From Hanleya hanleyi (taxonomy: Eukaryota > Mollusca > Polyplacophora > Lepidopleurida > Hanleyidae), in the NCBI GenBank assembly GCA_036873755.1, contig JAVTVY010020571.1, forward strand, positions 1 through 64,000: a DNA stretch of 64,000 nt, read 5' to 3'. A program made the translations under genes and the position numbers. Under the pieces are notes generated by a model. It was not told the DNA's origin. It worked only from the letters and a program-made list of their open reading frames with translations, and did not search any database. The first letter of the stretch is position 1; the number at the start of each line of letters is the position of its first letter. Below are positions 1 through 12,500 of the stretch, piece by piece.

Positions 1-404
1 AGATTAACAGCTTGTTATTCAAACCTCATCCTCTACTCTTAGTGAAGAGGGCACAGAACTTCTCCCATGGATTATAAATACCGTCCAAATGTAGGCCAGA
101 TTGCTTTATTTATCCGGATAAAAACATGTAGTTCTCGATTCTATACTGTCTGCGGTACTTCCACCAGTTCGAACTTGTTACAGACGTTCGCCCAACCTGA
201 AAGACCCTTTGCTTTGCGCAAGACTTCAATTATGAGGCATGTACAAACCATGAACAGCCACTGTATTGTTTGTTTAAATGGCGCGGTACGCCCGGTCAGT
301 GCTTGAGTTGGCCGCCATTTCCATGTCAAACGTTGAGATTTTTCTAACAAAGACGTTTCTCACTGCTCTGAACAACAATTCTTTTATCCGGTAGTCCAAC
401 TAGG

Positions 405-850
405 CTTCTGTGCATTGGAGTGATATGCAAGAGGTGGGAAAAATTGACGACGTCTGGCGACTAAAAAGTAACAATATGACACTACCTGAAAGCTTTCCTC
501 GGAACCTTACATTCAGATCCGAAAATACGGTGGATTGTCGGACGTAGCCTTAGTATCTCAGCCGCGCTTGTATTGCAGATGTTCATGTGGAGACTATGAA
601 GTATCCACACGGCCCTTAGCACCGGATTAGGCGGAATGATATACGCTAGCTCGGGAGCTGTGATGAGCGATCAGCTGAAACAAATAAATCATATGACGTT
701 AAATGGATCGAGGACGTCTGATGGAGTAAACGCCTCAACATGGGGTAAACCTGATAAATGTAAGTTTACCCAGAAAACCTAACCTGTAATACCCGACATC
801 GTACGGTTTAAATTTTCCACCAAAACAATAAACCTACATATATTTGTCGA
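405..850 (-). mobile_element. 3' region of a sister RT-element family, copy 1
   Basis: Read on the minus strand it follows the same order as the 3' UTR of fragments A-D (ATTCCGC, GGCCGT, CACATGAA, CTGAGATAC) but with diverged sequence. It recurs at 12,985-13,440. Mirror: 56,640-57,085. Confidence 0.4.
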
Positions 851-1380
851 ATGACATGTACGGAGGGTGACTAACAATCCCCCAGCAGAATCCTATCATA
901 TACAGGTAATAAATACTTGTGGACTTGTAGTCTTGCCTTCTTTGACCACTGGTCTTTTTAACAGTTCTTTTAGCTTGTTTACTTCATTTTTCACATCTGC
1001 CACTGCGATGTGGCTGGATCGATACATGTCGAGTACATGATTAGCTGAAAATAATGCCCACAGTAAAGCATATGAAGAAATGAAAGTCTACATCCCAGAA
1101 ATGTGCCGGACATCATTGGTGGACAGCAGGTCATCCGTCAGTAGGCAGAGTCATTTGTTGTTCATTTATATCAGGAAAGCCCCCAATTGTTGTCAATGAG
1201 GAATAATCCACCCAACTGTAGGCAGAATCAAGCTGTAGTTTTGGAAGTTCCCAACAACGTGTTTGTTGTAATACATAATATCTCTATACACTTATAGGGC
1301 TCAGCCTGTGCTGTCTAATATGGGGAGATACTGACGGGGGGACACCCTCCGCCCCCAGCGACGCTCATGTCTAACACTGA

Positions 1381-2080
1381 ATTACAAGCGTCTTGTCCGT
1401 CATTCATAATTCAGCCGTCGTCCATTAGAGAATATCCGCGACCATAATCCAAAGACCTATTCCATATTCCGTATAACAGTATTAGCACCAAATTCAAAAA
1501 GACAATCATAGTATACATAAACATAGGCTTGTTTCCTGCAAGAGAGAAGCGGTCAACAGTTTTCAATGATGCCGGCAAGACATCATGATGTTCCAAAAAT
1601 ATCAAATCCGTATCGCTGATCAGTATTCTTAATCCATAATATTCGTTGTAAAGTCGTCATCTAAAGAATGATGTATCTCAGTCACGCTTTGATTGTGACT
1701 GTTCATATGAGTACCATGAGGATCTTGAAGTACATGGGTTCATACGGCCCCTAGCCCCGGGTTAAGCGGAATTAGACACAAGTTACGAAACGTAACGCCA
1801 TAGATCTTACACGCTACGCTCGTATTTTGCTATCAGCATGCGATATGTATCGCCAAATTTGAGAAACTTTGAGTGGAGGCGCTTGGTGGTGTAGCCCTGT
1901 TTTGTAAGTTTCTACAACAATGTTTTGTGACGTTGATTAACATCGTTGCTATTGCTACTAGGCGTGATATGTATACGCCATAGGCAATTACAAGCGTCTA
2001 GTCCGTCATTCATAATCCAGCCGTCGTCCATTAGAGAATATCCGCGTCCATAATCCAAAGACCTATTCCATATTCCATAT
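1381..2080 (-). mobile_element. Reverse-transcriptase element fragments A, two 3' ends head to tail
   Basis: Two copies of the family 3' end (ACAAGCGTCTNGTCCGTCAT and onward) occur at 1,381-1,480 and 1,985-2,085. Between them is a remnant of the RT C-terminus (matching FGDTYRMLIAKYERSVQDLW of the copy at 7,200-7,300). The partial tandem arrangement is typical of Penelope-like elements. Mirror: 55,405-56,110. Confidence 0.6.
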
Positions 2081-2439
2081 AACAGTATTAGCTGTTTAGC
2101 TTTTATATGACGCTAAACAGTCTTGGTTAAAGTCAGGACAAACAGTTTATATATGACTGTATATTTATGTCATAGCATATGACTGTATATATGTCATAGC
2201 TTTTATATGACGCTAAACATTCTTGGTTAAAGTCAGGACAAACAGTTTCCTTCTGATTTAAGGAATCTGTGAAACATTGCTGGATGTTGGGTACCTCAGA
2301 ATAACTTTTGTGATCTAAAGGGCTAGGCCAGTAAATGTAATCATACTGCGGACGGTCAATTTAGTCAAGACTGAATTTCAACGCAAACTTCCACAGGTCA
2401 AGTTTCAGACATAATTCGACGTTAATCTTTTGGAGAACA

Positions 2440-2690
2440 TCTGGGGTCTTGTTTTTCGCTTTTGAAATAAATTTTTAAAAAAATCGAAAAATAGGCCGAA
2501 TGGAAAATGCCTTGTGGGAAATCTACATTTTTACATTCTGGTGTTCGACCCAAGAATATAGTATGGCCAGTTTCACTTCCCTAGTCTAAGTGATACCGAA
2601 AATATTAAGTGGCGGAGGCGGAATCAGCATCCCACCCACCCACCCCCCTCCCCCAATCCAGGCTCACTGTCCCTGGCCAAATAAGGTTAA
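2440..2690. mobile_element. Truncated copy of the piggyBac-type MITE family
   Basis: Ends in CCTGGCCAAATAAGG followed by TTAA. Its body resembles the last 300 bases of 16,210-16,782 (CACTTCCCTAGTCTAAGTGA versus CAGCTCCCTAGCTCAAGGGA). Mirror: 54,809-55,060. Confidence 0.55.
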
Positions 2691-3060
2691 ATGAACGACG
2701 CTGGATATCGGAGACGTCGGCGAAGTTTTTTGCCGTGTAAGTTGGTGAGATATGTAAGACTGGAACATCGGAACGATGTCGATCTTTCCGTTCGACGACT
2801 CCCAGTTTTGTAAGTTAGAAACTGGAAAAAATTGAAGCGACGATGAGCTTTCCATGTTCAATGCTTTCTATCTACAAAGGTCTACGGACAAATATCACTT
2901 GCTCAAATATTTGACGGTAAGCTCAAGTGAAATATCCCACAGACGGCGCCCAACTCCGCTAAAGATTACAGCTTTTCACTGGGCTATGGAATCGTAAGGT
3001 TCAGACCGTATGGACCTCGCGGACATGACGGGGACCTAGAGTTTCCATTCTTGGTTAAAG

Positions 3061-3372
3061 TCAGGACAAACAGCTTTCTTGATAATGCCTGAGCTTTTCC
3101 TTATTGCCAAAGCATTCACTTGATACATGAGACTGATTGTTATACTGAATTGATGAGACAACTTGCATCAAAATTAAATAATTCTGATTAAAGGAATCTG
3201 TGAAACATTGCTGGATGTTGGGTACCTCAGAATAACTTTTGTGATCTAAAGGGCTAGGCCAGTAAATGTAATCATACTGCGGACGGTCAATGACACCCGA
3301 AACTATATATATATATATATATTTAATTATAATAAAACGCGATAAAATGGAAATTATATACAATGAGTTCAT
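3061..3372 (-). pseudogene. Coding-like fragment, partly duplicated at 2,240-2,345
   Basis: Minus-strand frame with DRPQYDYIYWPSPLDHKSYS and NIQQCFTDSFNQNYLILMQV, ending CLS. Its first third recurs with the same frame at about 2,240-2,345. Likely a relic of a transposon or retrocopy; family not recognised. Mirror: 54,190-54,437. Confidence 0.3.
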
Positions 3373-3537
3373 GAAATACAGTATGAACTACAATGAGGAG
3401 ATTTTGGTAACACTATACATAAACGCCAGTCTACCTTACTTCTGCAGACATAGTTACCGTCACCGTAAACAATTTCACATGTTATATTACAAACTGTCCA
3501 CTGAGACTGTACTAAGATTCACCGATTGCAGCAACAT

Positions 3538-6500
3538 TCACTTCTTCGCAGACAAACTTCCAGGAATGGGCCATGGATAGAACTGTACATCTTCCGAAAC
3601 TTCCGTTGCCACTGTCCAGTCGATAGCATGCCCGTCACTGAAACTCAACCACACGGAGTCTCTGATGACTTTGGGTTTATTTGTCCGTGTCCATTGTTTG
3701 AAGTTGTACTGAGACCATTTCAACTCAAACCAATTTCCCTGTTTCCTTGCCAGCTTGGCGCATTGGAGTATCTCGTGTTTACAACGTTTCTTGTTTTTCG
3801 TGAGAGCGTACAAGTACGAGACAAGGTGGAGAAAGCGTGCTCGCAGACTAGGGACGAACTTCAGGGCGGCTTTCATCCACGTTAATTCCTATCCAGAAGA
3901 AATAAAAAACAAACTCATCTTAGATGACAAATGAACTGTTGCAGGAAAGTACTGCTCCGCTGGCTGCAGCAGAACAAATTCCAAAGTGGAGAGTTACATG
4001 CTTACAAATGACTATGATTGTGTAAGTTGCTGATGAAAAGAAAAAGTCAAAGGCCTTTACATATATACCAATCGTGTTAATCGGAAAGCTTATATTGCAA
4101 TTATGGATCTCAGAGTCAGGACCGTGAATATTCGAAGAATAAAATTGTGATCAGATAACCTTTGTGACAGCTTTGTAGATCTTCTCGTCTAAAGCCACCA
4201 TATTCCCCCGTCTTGCTTCACACAACGTCAAGAGAAGGCATTCGATGTGTCTTGCTTGTGACTGCACCGAAAAGAAGCTGTCCAACTCTCTTCGCTGCGT
4301 GTCGATCGCGATCTGGAACCAGCGATCAGCTTCCACGAAACTTCTCTTCCTACAATACCTGGAAGTAAACCAGAGTTTTTGTTTGCAGTAAAGTTTTGTT
4401 TGGTCTGTACATACCGAAATTAGAGCAATTTCGAATAAATATATATTTTCGAGATATAGTTTCCTTCACGACGCTGTACACGTACCGGCGTAGAATTTAA
4501 GCTCATCTGCCCTCGCCTCCTCCCCCACTCTAGCCCCGCCCCCCAATTTGCTGTCCCCTTTCCCAGTTACAGTTCGGGGAAAGCTGCGCCTAGGAGACGG
4601 CTAGGGTAATGTGTTCCCCTTATCTGGGGTGAAACATATAGGGTTATGGTTAGGTGGAGAGGCACAGATGAGTATCTTATTCTGGGCATTTGAGGAGTTT
4701 ACGAATAAGAGTAAGAGTAGACAGGTTTAGACTGTTAGCCTACTGAGGCTCACCAAACCGCCAGTCGCATGAAGATATAGTTGGATAATCGGAGATCTTC
4801 TTCAACGCTTCCAAGCCCATTTGGCTCTTTCAACAACCAACAGGCAAACATCATACACACGTGGTAGCTCTCAACGGGGTACCCTGAAAACAAAATGCAA
4901 ACAATACAGGTGAGCTTGGTATTATGGCCGATCTCGATCAAGGCCATCTTATTTCCTTGCACACAATTCCACTGGTTTGAAGAGATAACTACTGATTCAT
5001 CCTCATAGTATGATTTTCTCCGAATAAAACGTAATACAAAGAAATGTAACTGAATTATTCATTTCAAATTCTGTAGGAAGATTTGTGATTTAAGCCATAG
5101 GAATTCGAGGGAAATGCCTGAACCACCTTCCACTCATCGCACCAATTCTTTTCTAAAATTCTGTCATCCATTACAAGCGTCTGGTCCGTTATTCATAGTT
5201 CAGCCGTCGCCTATTAAGGAATATCCGCGTCCATAATTCAAAGAATATTTCCATATTCCATATAACAGCATTAGCACCAAATTCAAAAAGACAATCATAG
5301 TTTACATAAACATAGGCTAATTTCCTGCAAGAGAGAAGCGGTCAACAGTTTCCGATGATGCCTGCAAAACATCATGATTTACCAAAAATATCAAATCAAT
5401 ATCGCTGATCAGTATTCTTAATCCATATGATATTCGTTGTAAAGTCGTCATCTAGAGAATGATGTATCTGTCACGCTTTGATTATGACTGTTCATATGAG
5501 CACCATGAGGATCATGGGTTCATACGGCACCCAGTCACGGGTTAAGTGGAATTAGGCACAAGTTACGAAACGTAACGCCATAGATCTTGCACAATACGCT
5601 CGTATTTTACTATCAGCATGCGATATGTACCGCCAAATTTGAAAATAATTGAGTGGAGGCGCTTGGTGGTATAGCCCTGTTTTATCAGTTTCTGCAATAA
5701 TGTTTTGCGACGTTGATTTAAACCGTTACATTTAACACCGGATCTAGAAAATGCTACTAGGCGAGTTATGTATACGCCATATGCAGGACCCACCTGGAAT
5801 ATTGCTGTCCAGAAAGAGATAGTATACGATGTTGAAATTGTAATCATCTCTTTTGCCATAAAGTTGACGAAAGAGAAGGTACGCTTCATTTGTTGTAGAG
5901 ATAGTCTAAATATGATGTGCCGTTAGGGCTATCTGTAGTTTCCTTCATATCCAGTGAAGGTGGATATATATCCATTTATATAGCTATTATCCTCAGCGAG
6001 AGGATCATCTATATAGCGTTTGGTGAATGAGAAGGAACGGGCTTTGAATTGGTATATTTTTGATATATTGTGTTGCCAAATTTCACATACATATCTTCTT
6101 TATAATGATGTTAATGAAACGGGGGGAAACACGTCACTCTCTACCAATTCAATACAATTACATATATTCACCATTACCCAATGACACTGTTGAGATGCCG
6201 GAAGTATACCACTTTTTCGCAATAAAACCTTCTCAAACCCATAGGAATGTTTGTCTCTGGAACAAGTAATCTTTGAATAATATACCAACAGTCAATTCAG
6301 ATTAAAGATTTTAATAGTTTTTCTAGTTGGCAGGCGCTAACACAAACAGCTTAAATGAACAAGCGAAGCACACGAAAGGTTCCTCCGGAGTACCAGATAT
6401 CTCTCGCAAAGTTTCAGTTCACATTATTACCTATTTGTTAGAAGAAGCCTGATAAACCCATGAAAAACGGCAAAATTACGAAGCCGACCAAGTAGTTTTA

Positions 6501-9500
6501 AGCAGTTATATTTGATCCCAGAGGAGACGGGATTTATCTTGTATTTTTCGACAGTATCGGTACATGCGTCATTATTGGACAAAAGCGACAGCTCTACTAC
6601 ACACAAGAGATATCATGCATGGAATGTTTCTTTGTTTATAGAGTTGCTTGAATTTCTCATTAAAAATATGTGAAATTTGGCAACACAATATATCAACAGC
6701 ATATAGGTATTCCAATGGGTACTAATTGTGCACCCCATTGGCTGACCTATATCTGTTCTCTTATGAATATGACTATATGCAGGCGCTTTCAAAAACTGAT
6801 CCATTCAAAGCCCGTTCCTTCTCATTCACCACACGCTATATAGACGATCTTTTCGCTGTGGATAATCGCTATATAAGTGACGCAGCGAAGGATATATATT
6901 CAGTCACCTTCATTGGATTTGAAGGAAACTACAGACAGCCCTACCGGCACATCATATTTAGACCTATATCTCTATAAAAATGAAGCGGGCCTTCTCTCTC
7001 GTAAACTTTATGACAAAAGAGATGATTACAATTTCAACATCGTAAACTATCCCTTTCTGGACAGTAATATTCCAGTGGGACCTGCATATGGCGAAAACAT
7101 ATCTCGCCTCGTAGCATTTGCTAGATCCTGTGTTAACTGTGACGATTTTAATCAACGTCACAAAACATTGTTGCAGAAACTTATAAAACTGGGCTGTACC
7201 ACCAAGCGCCTCCACTCAAAGTTTCTCAAATTTGGCGATACATATCGCATGCTGATAGCAAAATACGAGCGTAGCGTGCAAGATCTATGGCGTTACGTTT
7301 CGTAACTTGTGTCTAATTCCGCTTAACCCGGGGCTAGAGGCCGTATGAACCCATGTACTTCAAGATCCTCATGATGCTCATATGAACAGTCGCAATCAAA
7401 GCGCGACTGAGATACATCATTCTCTAGATGACGACTTTGCAAAAAATATCATATGGATTAAGAATACTGATCAGCGATACGGATTTGATATTTTTGGAAC
7501 ATCATGATGTCTTGCCGGCATCATTGAAAACTGTTGACCGCTTCTCTCTTGCAGGAAACTAGCGTATGTTTATGTATACTATGATTGTCTTTTTGAATTT
7601 GGTGCTAATGCTGTTATATGGAATATGGAATAGGTCTTTGGATTATAGACGCGGATATTCTTTATGGACGAAGACTGAATTATGAATGACAGACCAGACG
7701 CTTGTAGTTGTAATTAGTAAACAGTTATATACAGGTTATCATGATCTGGAGATATGATAGTTCGAGTCAGCTGAAGTGTATGGAAGAGGCAACGGCGGGG
7801 AAACAACCAACAAAAATGCCGATTTTGCCAACATTTTATATGGAAATTCATAGCGATCGGTATGCTCCTCTATCACTCCACCCCCATTTCCTGCTCCGCT
7901 GCAAATATTATCAGATATATGGAATCACCTGTGTCCAAGAGTACATCCAAACAATAGCAGTAGAACCAGGCCTTCGCCTTTTTGTCATCAAGGTGTGTAG
8001 CGGCTGTCCTAAGATTGTACAGCGACTCCAAACAGGAAGTTATCCTGAAACAGTTGAAATTAAGCATTGCAGCAGAACGACTATCGGCTGCAGCTCTTTC
8101 TTATCGTGTATCTTGGCGTATGTGCGAAGTAAGATAGTGGCACATGCACACACACGTTGCCCACAATCTTCTCCAGAAAGGCATTTCCAAAGAGACGGAA
8201 CATATTCCGTCATTTCCCAGATCCGGTAGAAGTTCCGAAATATCCTTCGAGGAAGAAAGCATGACGACCACAGTGGAGAAGACGTGCATCATTCCGGTAA
8301 AAAAACAATCAAAAGGTTCATCATACTGAAGTGATACCGAGGCAGGTAACTTATTTTACGTCTGCGATTCTGCAAACTTTGGCGATAAATGAAGGGAAAC
8401 CGTAAATGAAAGAATAGAAGAAATATCTTCAGGTTATATCAATGCATATGTAAAAATGTATTTTTCTTGCAATGCGGTATAATAGGCAAACTAGAACTTA
8501 CTTGAGGGACATAAGTTGCGTTTGAACTAGAGTCGGCAAATATTTCCACTGCGCCTCCAGAGTCCCAAGCTTTTTGCATATCTTCGCCGAGAACATACCT
8601 GGATGTGACGGCAAAGGAAAAATAACAAAAATCAAACTGCAAAATCTAATCTAGTTTACAGGTGACCATAGTAACATAGATGGCACACAAAGAATCATAT
8701 GTAACTAACAATATAACCAACTGGTTATGCCCATAGTAACATGGGCGGGGTACAAAGAATCATTATATAACAAACTGTATGAAAAGAATCATTATGTACT
8801 AATAATATAAGCAACTGGTTATTCCCCTAGTAACATACATCGTACTAGAGCGGGCTCGTCCGGTGTACTCCGTGTTCCCTTTGCAAGAACAGAGCTTTTC
8901 AAGCGTTCATTTAGTGTTCCGGTGCCACTACTTTTAACTCCCTTGCGGACACCATCAGACAGTCACCCAGTCTCAATAGTTTTAAGAAAGCCTGTTTTAA
9001 GTTCTTCATTGAAAGTTTTAACAAATCTACTTAACTTTTTATGTTCAACCAGACATTTTGTTTGGCAACTGTTATACTGAAATATTTTAGTCTATCTTAA
9101 AAGTTTAACAAATCTATTTAATTTTTTAGTTTGACCTGTCAGTTTTTAGTAATTCTTATACTAAATTATTTTAGTATCCACTTGATTTGATCTCTATTTG
9201 CATTATTATTATTATTATTATTGTTAGTATTATTATTATTATTATTCTTAATATGTATTGTTGTTTTAATTATCTTTGTTTATTGTTATAATATTCGACT
9301 TTCATGTAAACAAGCCATGGTTTATGAAATTATCGAGTTTAAATAAAGATTCATTCATTCATTCATCCATATATGTCATGCAAAGAATCATTATGTGACT
9401 AACAGTTTAACCAACTGGCTATGCAGTAACATGGACAGTAACATAACCAATGTCGCTATTGTTTGCCTGCCTTTATTACTGAATTACATGTTGCTAGACC

Positions 9501-12500
9501 ATGTAGACCAAACCGAGTTTTATTTTAGAGAAACAATATCGGGCTCGAAGAAAGGTGATCTTATATCAATGAAGCGATGTTAAATACTTCCGACAAGATT
9601 TAGGATATATATTATGAAGTTTTTCAGAAAAAAATACAAACCGAGAGCTAAAACACGGAAGACCAGACAATCACCTTTGTTTTATGAGGATTGTGTGGAG
9701 GACAAACATCAATTTAGTTCAAGTTGAAAGGCATTTAAGAGAAACAAATCTAAGATTAATTTAGATAGATTACTTAAATAGGTCTTAAATTCAAACAGGC
9801 ATAAAATGGGGCTAAAAGGAAGGCAAAAATACTTTTTTTCGCGAGAAAGATGTAAATAAAGCTCCAAAGAAATTATGGGAAAAGGGTAAAGATAGTGTCA
9901 CGGCACTGTAGCTCATCTGACTGTAACTGGAGAAAGTAGCTGTGAGAACTGTTTACTAAAAAACTGCAACAGATGAGTTTCTAACTTGTGTTGTCCCCCT
10001 TGAACATTAAATGACCAATGCAGTAATTTCCTGAGATTTCCTGATAAAGTTTCATGGGAAATTCAAGATGCGGCCATATTGGATTTTCAAAATGGACCAA
10101 AAAAGGTATCTTGCACAACTGGACCACAAGCGGAACCTGTGTGTCAACTTTGAGAAAGATCAATGCAGTAGTTCTTGAGAAATCGCGATAAAGTTTCATG
10201 GGAAAATCCAAGATGGCCACCTGGTGGCCATATTGGATTTTCGAATCAAATAACAAAAGGTATCTTGCACAACTAGACCCCAGGGGGAACCTGTGTACCA
10301 AATTTGAGAAAGATCCATGCAGTAGTTCCTGAGAAATGGCAATAACAATGTTTCATGGGGAAATCCAAGATGACTGGTGGCTATATTGGATTTTTGAATC
10401 AGACCACAATCTTGCACAACTACACCCCAAGGGGAACCTGGGTACCAAATTTGAGAAAGATCCATGCAGTAGTTCCTGAGAAATCGTGATAGCAATGTTT
10501 CATCTGGAAATCCAAGATGGCCGCCTGGTGCCCATATTGGATCTTTGAATCAGATCACAAAAGGTATCTTGCACAAGTAGATCCCAAGGGGAACCTGTGT
10601 ATCAAAGCTGAGAAAGATCCCTGCAGTAGTTCCTGAGAAATCGCGATAAAGTTTCATGAGAAAATCCAAGATGGCCGCCTGGTGGCCATATTGGATGTTC
10701 GAATCAGAGCAGAAAAGGTATCTTGCACAACTAGACCCCAAGGGGAACCTGTGTACCAAATTTGAGAAAGATCCATGCAGAAGTTCCTGAGAAATCGCGA
10801 TAACAAGGTTTCATGGGGAAATCCAAGATGGCTGCCTGGTGGCCATATTGGATTTTCGAATCGGACCAAAAAAGGTTTCTTGCACAACTAGACCCCAAGG
10901 GGAACCTGTGTACCAAATTTGAGAAAGATCTATGCAGTAGTTCCTGAGAAATCGCGATAACAATGTTTCATCGGGAAATCCAAGATGGCCGCCTGGTGGC
11001 CATATTGGATTTTTGAATCGGACCACAAAAGGTATCTTGCACAACTAGACCCCAAGGGGAACCTGTGTACCAAATTTGAGAAAGATCCCTGCAGTAGTTC
11101 CTGAGAAATCACGGTAACAAAGTTTGATGGGGAAATCCAAGATGGCCGCCTGGTGGCCATATTGGATATTCAAATTGGACTAAAGTACACATGTTGTACA
11201 ACTAGACCCAAAGGGGAACCGGTGTACCAAATTTGAGAAAGATCCATGAAGTAGTTACCGAAAAATAATGATGACAAGATTTCACTGGCAAATTCAAGAT
11301 GGCCGCCATGGCAGCCATATTTAAAATCATATCGACACCGCATGAACAAATTCTGGTGTACTCATTGGGGGAACATGCATGCCAAGTTTCAGCTTAATCG
11401 GCCAAGCGGTTTCAGAGAAGAAGATGTTTACGCACGACGCACGACACACGACGGACGACGGACAATCAGGCCATGACATAAGCCCATCGGGCCTTCGGCC
11501 CAGATGAGCTAAAAAGGTAGGAAAGCAAAGCAAGTCCCACTAGAACTGCTGACGACCGATTCACTCTCATAGTAATTAAGCAAGAAAAAACAGGATATAA
11601 TCAAGCCCTGGGTAACTATAGTGGTATTTTAGACTCTGTTCACGGAAAAGCAAGTATCATACTTATAGTCCCTCACGACTCCAATGCCTATGAACAGTAT
11701 ACACAAGATAGAAATAAATTAAATAAAATGATCAGACTATCTAAAAAGAATTAATGTGACTGTTCATTTGAACACTATGGAGATGTGAAACACAGGATAT
11801 TCAAACAGCCCCTGAATTTCTGGATACCGACGAAATAATTTCTAAAAATCAGCATGGATTCCAGGGTAATAATTCTACAGCTGTTGCAGCATGTTCTCTA
11901 TGATTTCCTTACCAATACCAAAAAATCGAAAGACTACAGCATTGTTACATCTCTTGATCTATCCAAACTTTTCGACACTGTAAATCATGATAGTTAACAT
12001 TGTAAATTAGAACACAATACGGTTTCCTATGTCTTGCATGGCTTCGCAGTTTTATCTGGCAGAAAGCAATCTATATCTTATAATAATGATACATGTATCT
12101 CTTTTATGCCTTTGCCTATTTGATGTGGCGTACCCAAGGTTCCATTCTTCAAACAGTTCTCTTTCTTATCTGTATTAATGATATAAGTAGTGTAAGTGAT
12201 ATAATCAAATTATACTGTTGCTGATGACACTAGTACAGTGTACTCCTCGAATGATCTCACCCGGACAATTAATATTATGTCTCCAAAAAATATATTTGGT
12301 CCTGTTCTATTCGACTATCGAGGGATGCATAGAAAACCAATACATGTTAATTATGCCAAACACCAATAAAACTAATCAATTTCAAATTCTTTAGAATAAC
12401 TTCCAACAAACAAATAAATTTGACAGATCACATTACATGTAATTACAAATATAAAAGTGAATATCTAGAAAAATAGGAATAATTAATTATATTAAAATAT

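Noticed and set aside
700..760. Possible hammerhead ribozyme (CTGATG near 718)
   Set aside because: Penelope-like elements can carry hammerheads, but the required GAAA after stem II is not found here or in the sister copy near 13,280.
10000..11300. CRISPR-like regular repeats
   Set aside because: Units are contiguous 157-bp tandem copies without spacers, in a eukaryotic context.
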